Assembly (NCBI GenBank): GCA_036639955.1
Contig: JAVWHP010000014.1
Span: 1-27,280 of the forward strand
DNA: 27,280 nt
Direction: 5' to 3'
From: JAVWHP01 sp036639955
GTDB lineage: Bacteria > Bacillota_I > Bacilli_A > Erysipelotrichales > Erysipelotrichaceae
Shown here: piece after piece, positions 24,978-27,280 of the stretch
How positions within the stretch are numbered: position 1 is the stretch's first letter
How the letters are laid out: the number at the start of each line of letters is the position of its first letter
Translations under genes and position numbers: made by a program
Notes under the pieces: model-generated
Database searches by the model: none
What the model saw: the letters and a program-made list of their open reading frames with translations, nothing else
Told to the model about the DNA's origin: nothing

Positions 24978-25661
24978 ATGAAAAAGACTTATGAAGGTAA
25001 AACTAAAGATGTATTTGCTTTAGACAACGGTAATGTTCTATTAAAATTCAAGGATGATTGTACAGGTAAAGATGGTGTATTTGATCCAGGAGAAAATACT
25101 GTAGGATTATCTATTGAAGGTATTGGAAAAGCTAACTTAGAAACTTCTATTCATTTCTTTGAATTATTAAAGGAACAAGGAATTAAAACTCATTATGTTT
25201 CTGCAAATGTAGATGAAGTTACTATGGAAGTATTACCTGCTACTGTATTTGGTAAAGGACTAGAAGTAATTTGTCGTTTAAAAGCTACTGGAAGCTTCAT
25301 TCGCCGTTATGGTGATTATATTGAAGATGGTGCAACATTAACTGGTGGTTATGTTGAAACTACTTTAAAAGATGATGCTAAAGGTGATCCACTTATTCCT
25401 AGTGAAGCATTAGAAGCTTTAGGCATTATGTCTATGGATATGTTTAATTCTATGAAAGAACAAACACTTAAGATTACTAAAATAGTTGCTGCTGATTTAG
25501 CTAAAAAGAATTTAGATCTATATGATATTAAATTTGAATTTGGTTACAATAACAAAGAAGTTATTTTAATTGATGAAATAGCTAGTGGTAATATGAGAGT
25601 TTATAAAGATGGTAAAATTGTAGAACCAGTTGAATTAACTTCAATTATTCTAAATAAATAG
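24978..25661 (+). CDS. purC: SAICAR synthase PurC
   Basis: PurC joins Asp to CAIR with ATP in purine synthesis. The start MKKTYEGKTKDVF has the family's YEGKxK opening, followed by LLKFKDDCTGKDG, GIKTHYVS, the substrate-binding RLKATGSFIRRYG and LIDEIASGNMRVY near the end. I chose ATG 24978 (227 residues) because GGAGG sits at 24964-24968 with 9 nt spacing. An in-frame ATG at 24939 would add 13 residues that do not look like the family and has no ribosome site. No other pur gene is near, so it stands alone; whether the rest of the pathway exists cannot be judged here. Confidence 0.93.
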   Translation: MKKTYEGKTKDVFALDNGNVLLKFKDDCTGKDGVFDPGENTVGLSIEGIGKANLETSIHFFELLKEQGIKTHYVSANVDEVTMEVLPATVFGKGLEVICRLKATGSFIRRYGDYIEDGATLTGGYVETTLKDDAKGDPLIPSEALEALGIMSMDMFNSMKEQTLKITKIVAADLAKKNLDLYDIKFEFGYNNKEVILIDEIASGNMRVYKDGKIVEPVELTSIILNK

Positions 25662-25690
25662 TATTACATAATCTTTTATAAACTTATATA

Positions 25691-25720
25691 AAAAAGTTCT
25701 ATCCTTAGATAGAACTTTTT
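25691..25720 (+). terminator. Terminator after purC
   Basis: A perfect 13-bp stem (AAAAAGTTCTATC / GATAGAACTTTTT) with a CTTA loop. Confidence 0.9.
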
Positions 25721-25722
25721 AT

Positions 25723-25751
25723 TTGCTTTAATTTTAGTTTATACTTATAAT
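25723..25751 (+). promoter_or_regulatory. Promoter of the DarA-like gene
   Basis: TTGCTT (25723-25728), 17-bp spacer, TATAAT (25746-25751). It begins right after the purC terminator and lacks the TG extension seen elsewhere. Confidence 0.7.
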
Positions 25752-25771
25752 ATATTGGATTGGTGGTGCTT

Positions 25772-26041
25772 ATGAAACTTGTATTAGTAATAATTAATGA
25801 AGATATTAAAGATGGTCTTGTAGATTATTTAAATAAACATAATTATCAAGCGACGATAATTGGATCTAATGGTAGTTTTGTTCAGTATGGTGATTCTATA
25901 ATAATGATTGGTACTGATAGTTCTTCTGTAGAACAACTAATAGATCTTATAGATTCTTATAAAGATATAAATGATTATGATAATAGTTCTAATCATGCTA
26001 TTTATGTTTTAGATAGTTCAATCTACCACATTAAGCCATAA
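25772..26041 (+). CDS. Short DarA/PstA-like (PII-like) c-di-AMP receptor relative
   Basis: The protein has the layout of the cyclic-di-AMP receptor family (DarA/PstA, formerly YaaQ): KLVLVIINEDIKDGLVDYL, then the ligand-loop-like IIGSNGSFVQYGDSIIMIG and a second alpha-beta repeat ending in IYVLDSSIYHI. In DarA the TxxGGFL..GNTT region contacts the nucleotide; here it reads GSNGSFVQYGDS, related but not identical. At 89 residues it is about 20 shorter than B. subtilis DarA, the loss falling in the large loop before the last strand. I chose ATG 25772 with GGTGGTG upstream; the TTG at 25760 has no ribosome site. c-di-AMP binding is therefore likely by family but untested. Confidence 0.75.
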   Translation: MKLVLVIINEDIKDGLVDYLNKHNYQATIIGSNGSFVQYGDSIIMIGTDSSSVEQLIDLIDSYKDINDYDNSSNHAIYVLDSSIYHIKP

Positions 26042-26076
26042 TAAAAGGAACGCTAAGCGTTCCTTTTATTATGGCT
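26034..26076. terminator. Bidirectional terminator, 20-bp perfect inverted repeat
   Basis: Arms 26034-26053 and 26057-26076 are perfectly complementary around a TAA loop. The outer part, with its AATAAAA/TTTTATT tracts, gives a U-rich end on either strand. The stop codons of both convergent genes overlap its arms. Confidence 0.92.
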
Positions 26077-26497
26077 ATATAATTTTACTATTAATATATG
26101 AGTAATATAATGCTACTGCTTTAAGTACTACTCCAATTAAACTACCAAACATTGCTTGGAATATATATGAGAAAGCTCTTGCGTATACTCCAAAGTTTAA
26201 TATGTTTGTTAAACCTATTGTAGAGATAAGTTCCATGCTAAGTACTGTTACTATAAACATAGTTACTGATAAGTAGGAAAACTTAGCTTGTACTCCATGT
26301 CCAGTTTTCTTAATAGTTTCTGATATAAGAAATGCTATTAATAAGTATAAGAGACTACTTATAGTAGAAGATATACGGAACTGAGCCATTATATAGCTTC
26401 CTATGGCAATGCAAGCGATAGCAACTAGGCTACTAGCTATTATTGCGTTTTGAAATCTTTCTTTAGTTGTTAATGCTTCTTTGTTATATATTTTCAA
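26075..26497 (-). CDS. Four-helix membrane protein of unknown function
   Basis: I do not recognise this 140-residue protein. Four membrane helices are likely (about residues 18-38, 44-61, 76-98 and 108-133). Between helices 2 and 3 is a polar loop, KKTGHGVQAKFSY, the most conserved-looking part. The start is TTG at 26497, supported by AGGAGG at 26506-26511 on the plus scale with 8 nt spacing; no ATG fits. It is convergent with the DarA-like gene and has its own extended -10 with an inverted repeat over it. Confidence 0.78.
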   Translation of the reverse strand: MKIYNKEALTTKERFQNAIIASSLVAIACIAIGSYIMAQFRISSTISSLLYLLIAFLISETIKKTGHGVQAKFSYLSVTMFIVTVLSMELISTIGLTNILNFGVYARAFSYIFQAMFGSLIGVVLKAVALYYSYINSKII

Positions 26498-26523
26498 TGT
26501 ATATACCTCCTAATACTTAAATT

Positions 26524-26532
26524 ATTATAGCA
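26524..26532 (-). promoter_or_regulatory. Extended -10 for the four-helix membrane protein gene
   Basis: On the minus strand TGC precedes TATAAT (plus 26524-26529). An inverted repeat TAGCAT-ATTA-ATGCTA (26528-26543) overlaps the element and may be an operator. Confidence 0.6.
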
Positions 26533-26620
26533 TATTAATGCTAAATTTACACTTGAACTTTATGTGAAAATATGCTTTATAGCAGTAATAATAAAAAAAT
26601 AAAAAAAGATAAAAAACTTG

Positions 26621-26649
26621 TTGACATAGGTTTCCAGTAATGGTATTAT
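26621..26649 (+). promoter_or_regulatory. Promoter of the six-tRNA operon
   Basis: Consensus TTGACA (26621-26626), 17-bp spacer, TATTAT (26644-26649) with TGG before it. This is the best -35 in the window, fitting a stable RNA operon. The leader has a GCACC / GGTGC hairpin (26656-26674). Confidence 0.9.
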
Positions 26650-26694
26650 ATTAAGGCACCAAGGGAAACGGTGCTAATCAAAACACCAATAAAT

Positions 26695-26770
26695 GGAGGT
26701 TTAGCTCAGTTGGGAGAGCATCTGCCTTACAAGCAGAGGGTCAGCGGTTCGAGCCCGTTAACCTCCACCA
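26695..26770 (+). tRNA. tRNA-Val (TAC anticodon)
   Basis: Acceptor GGAGGTT pairs with AACCTCC, then A and an encoded CCA. Anticodon stem TCTGC/GCAGA closes the loop CTTACAA with anticodon TAC, reading GUN valine codons. Confidence 0.96.
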
Positions 26771-26774
26771 TTAT

Positions 26775-26850
<76 letters not shown>

Positions 26851-26863
26851 TTATTATTATTGT

Positions 26864-26947
26864 GGGGGGATAGCGAAGTGGCTAAACGCGGGTGACTGTA
26901 ACTCATCTCCTAACGGTTCGGCAGTTCGAATCTGTCTCCCCCCACCA
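26864..26947 (+). tRNA. tRNA-Tyr (GTA anticodon)
   Basis: Acceptor GGGGGGA pairs with TCCCCCC, then A and CCA. Anticodon loop CTGTAAC carries GTA. The long variable arm (class II, 84 nt in total) is as expected for bacterial tRNA-Tyr. Confidence 0.95.
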
Positions 26948-26956
26948 TTTAATTAT

Positions 26957-27032
26957 TGGGGTATAGCCAAGCGGTAAGGCACTAGACTTTGACTCTGGCA
27001 TTGCTCTGGTTCGAATCCAGATACCCCAGCCA
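26957..27032 (+). tRNA. tRNA-Gln (TTG anticodon)
   Basis: Acceptor TGGGGTA pairs with TACCCCA, then G and CCA. Anticodon loop CTTTGAC carries TTG, reading CAA and CAG. Confidence 0.95.
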
Positions 27033-27061
27033 TTATATAAATTAAGCTTTACATTATTCAT

Positions 27062-27137
27062 GATCCGCTAGCTCAGTTGGTAGAGCATCTGACTTTTAAT
27101 CAGAGGGTCGGGCGTTCGAATCGCCCGCGGATCACCA
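27062..27137 (+). tRNA. tRNA-Lys (TTT anticodon)
   Basis: Acceptor GATCCGC pairs with GCGGATC, then A and CCA. Anticodon loop CTTTTAA carries TTT, reading AAA and AAG; also a t6A substrate by codon class. Confidence 0.96.
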
Positions 27138-27158
27138 TTTAAATTATTTATTCTTTAT

Positions 27159-27232
27159 GCGGGTGTAGTTCACTGGTAGAACTTCAGCCTTCCAAGCTGA
27201 CTAAGTGAGTTCGATTCTCATCACCCGCTCCA
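27159..27232 (+). tRNA. tRNA-Gly (TCC anticodon)
   Basis: Acceptor GCGGGTG pairs with CACCCGC, then T and CCA. Anticodon stem TCAGC/GCTGA closes loop CTTCCAA with anticodon TCC. Last tRNA of the operon. Confidence 0.95.
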
Positions 27233-27242
27233 AAAACTAATT

Positions 27243-27277
27243 ACGACTATAGGTCTTATCCTATGGTCGTTTTTTTT
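27243..27277 (+). terminator. Terminator of the six-tRNA operon
   Basis: ACGACTATAGG pairs with CCTATGGTCGT (11 bp, one T-G pair) around a 6-nt loop, followed by seven T. Confidence 0.93.
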
Positions 27278-27280
27278 GTT

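Overview
The window looks like a scaffold from an uncultured, very AT-rich, Gram-positive-type bacterium of the Bacillota (a Bacilli or Erysipelotrichia-like lineage). It uses the standard bacterial code: TGG is Trp, and TGA ends the gene stopping at 14664. Supporting signs are a T-box riboswitch, Rex, PyrR, a GerA/SpoVAF-type spore germination protein, a likely PPi-dependent phosphofructokinase, tRNAs with encoded CCA, strong AGGAGG ribosome sites and many extended -10 promoters. A run of exactly 100 N (3942-4041) shows the sequence is a scaffolded draft.

Layout. (1) 127-3856: a tight operon of a FemAB peptidyltransferase, then tsaE-tsaB-rimI-tsaD (t6A tRNA modification plus ribosomal protein acetylation). 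(2) 3942-4985: the assembly gap and a 5'-incomplete HipA-like kinase. (3) 5047-7390: rex with a probable Rex operator over its own promoter, then asnS behind an Asn-specifier T-box. (4) 7418-12796: a probable cell-envelope operon of LicD, a membrane-anchored Amidase_3-fold protein lacking most catalytic residues, an ABC-F ATPase and a secreted CAP-domain protein. (5) 12856-14664: SpoVAF/GerA-like protein and a small membrane protein. (6) 14672-18915: sugar metabolism (PPi-type phosphofructokinase, a small unknown protein, PTS enzyme I) and an S51 peptidase. (7) 18905-24505, minus strand: SNF2 helicase-pyrR, and pepF with its own promoter. (8) 24555-26532: tRNA-Trp, orphan purC, a short DarA/PII-like c-di-AMP receptor relative, and a convergent small membrane protein. 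(9) 26621-27277: a six-tRNA operon (Val-Thr-Tyr-Gln-Lys-Gly) with a near-consensus promoter and a strong terminator.

Most of this is core chromosome. I see no CRISPR array, transposase, integrase or phage module. The items most worth a second look are the pseudo-amidase, the HipA-like gene at a possibly false gap, the probable Rex autoregulatory site, the shortened DarA relative, the SpoVAF-like gene outside any spoVA cluster, and terminator hairpins that contain the stop codons of the genes they end.
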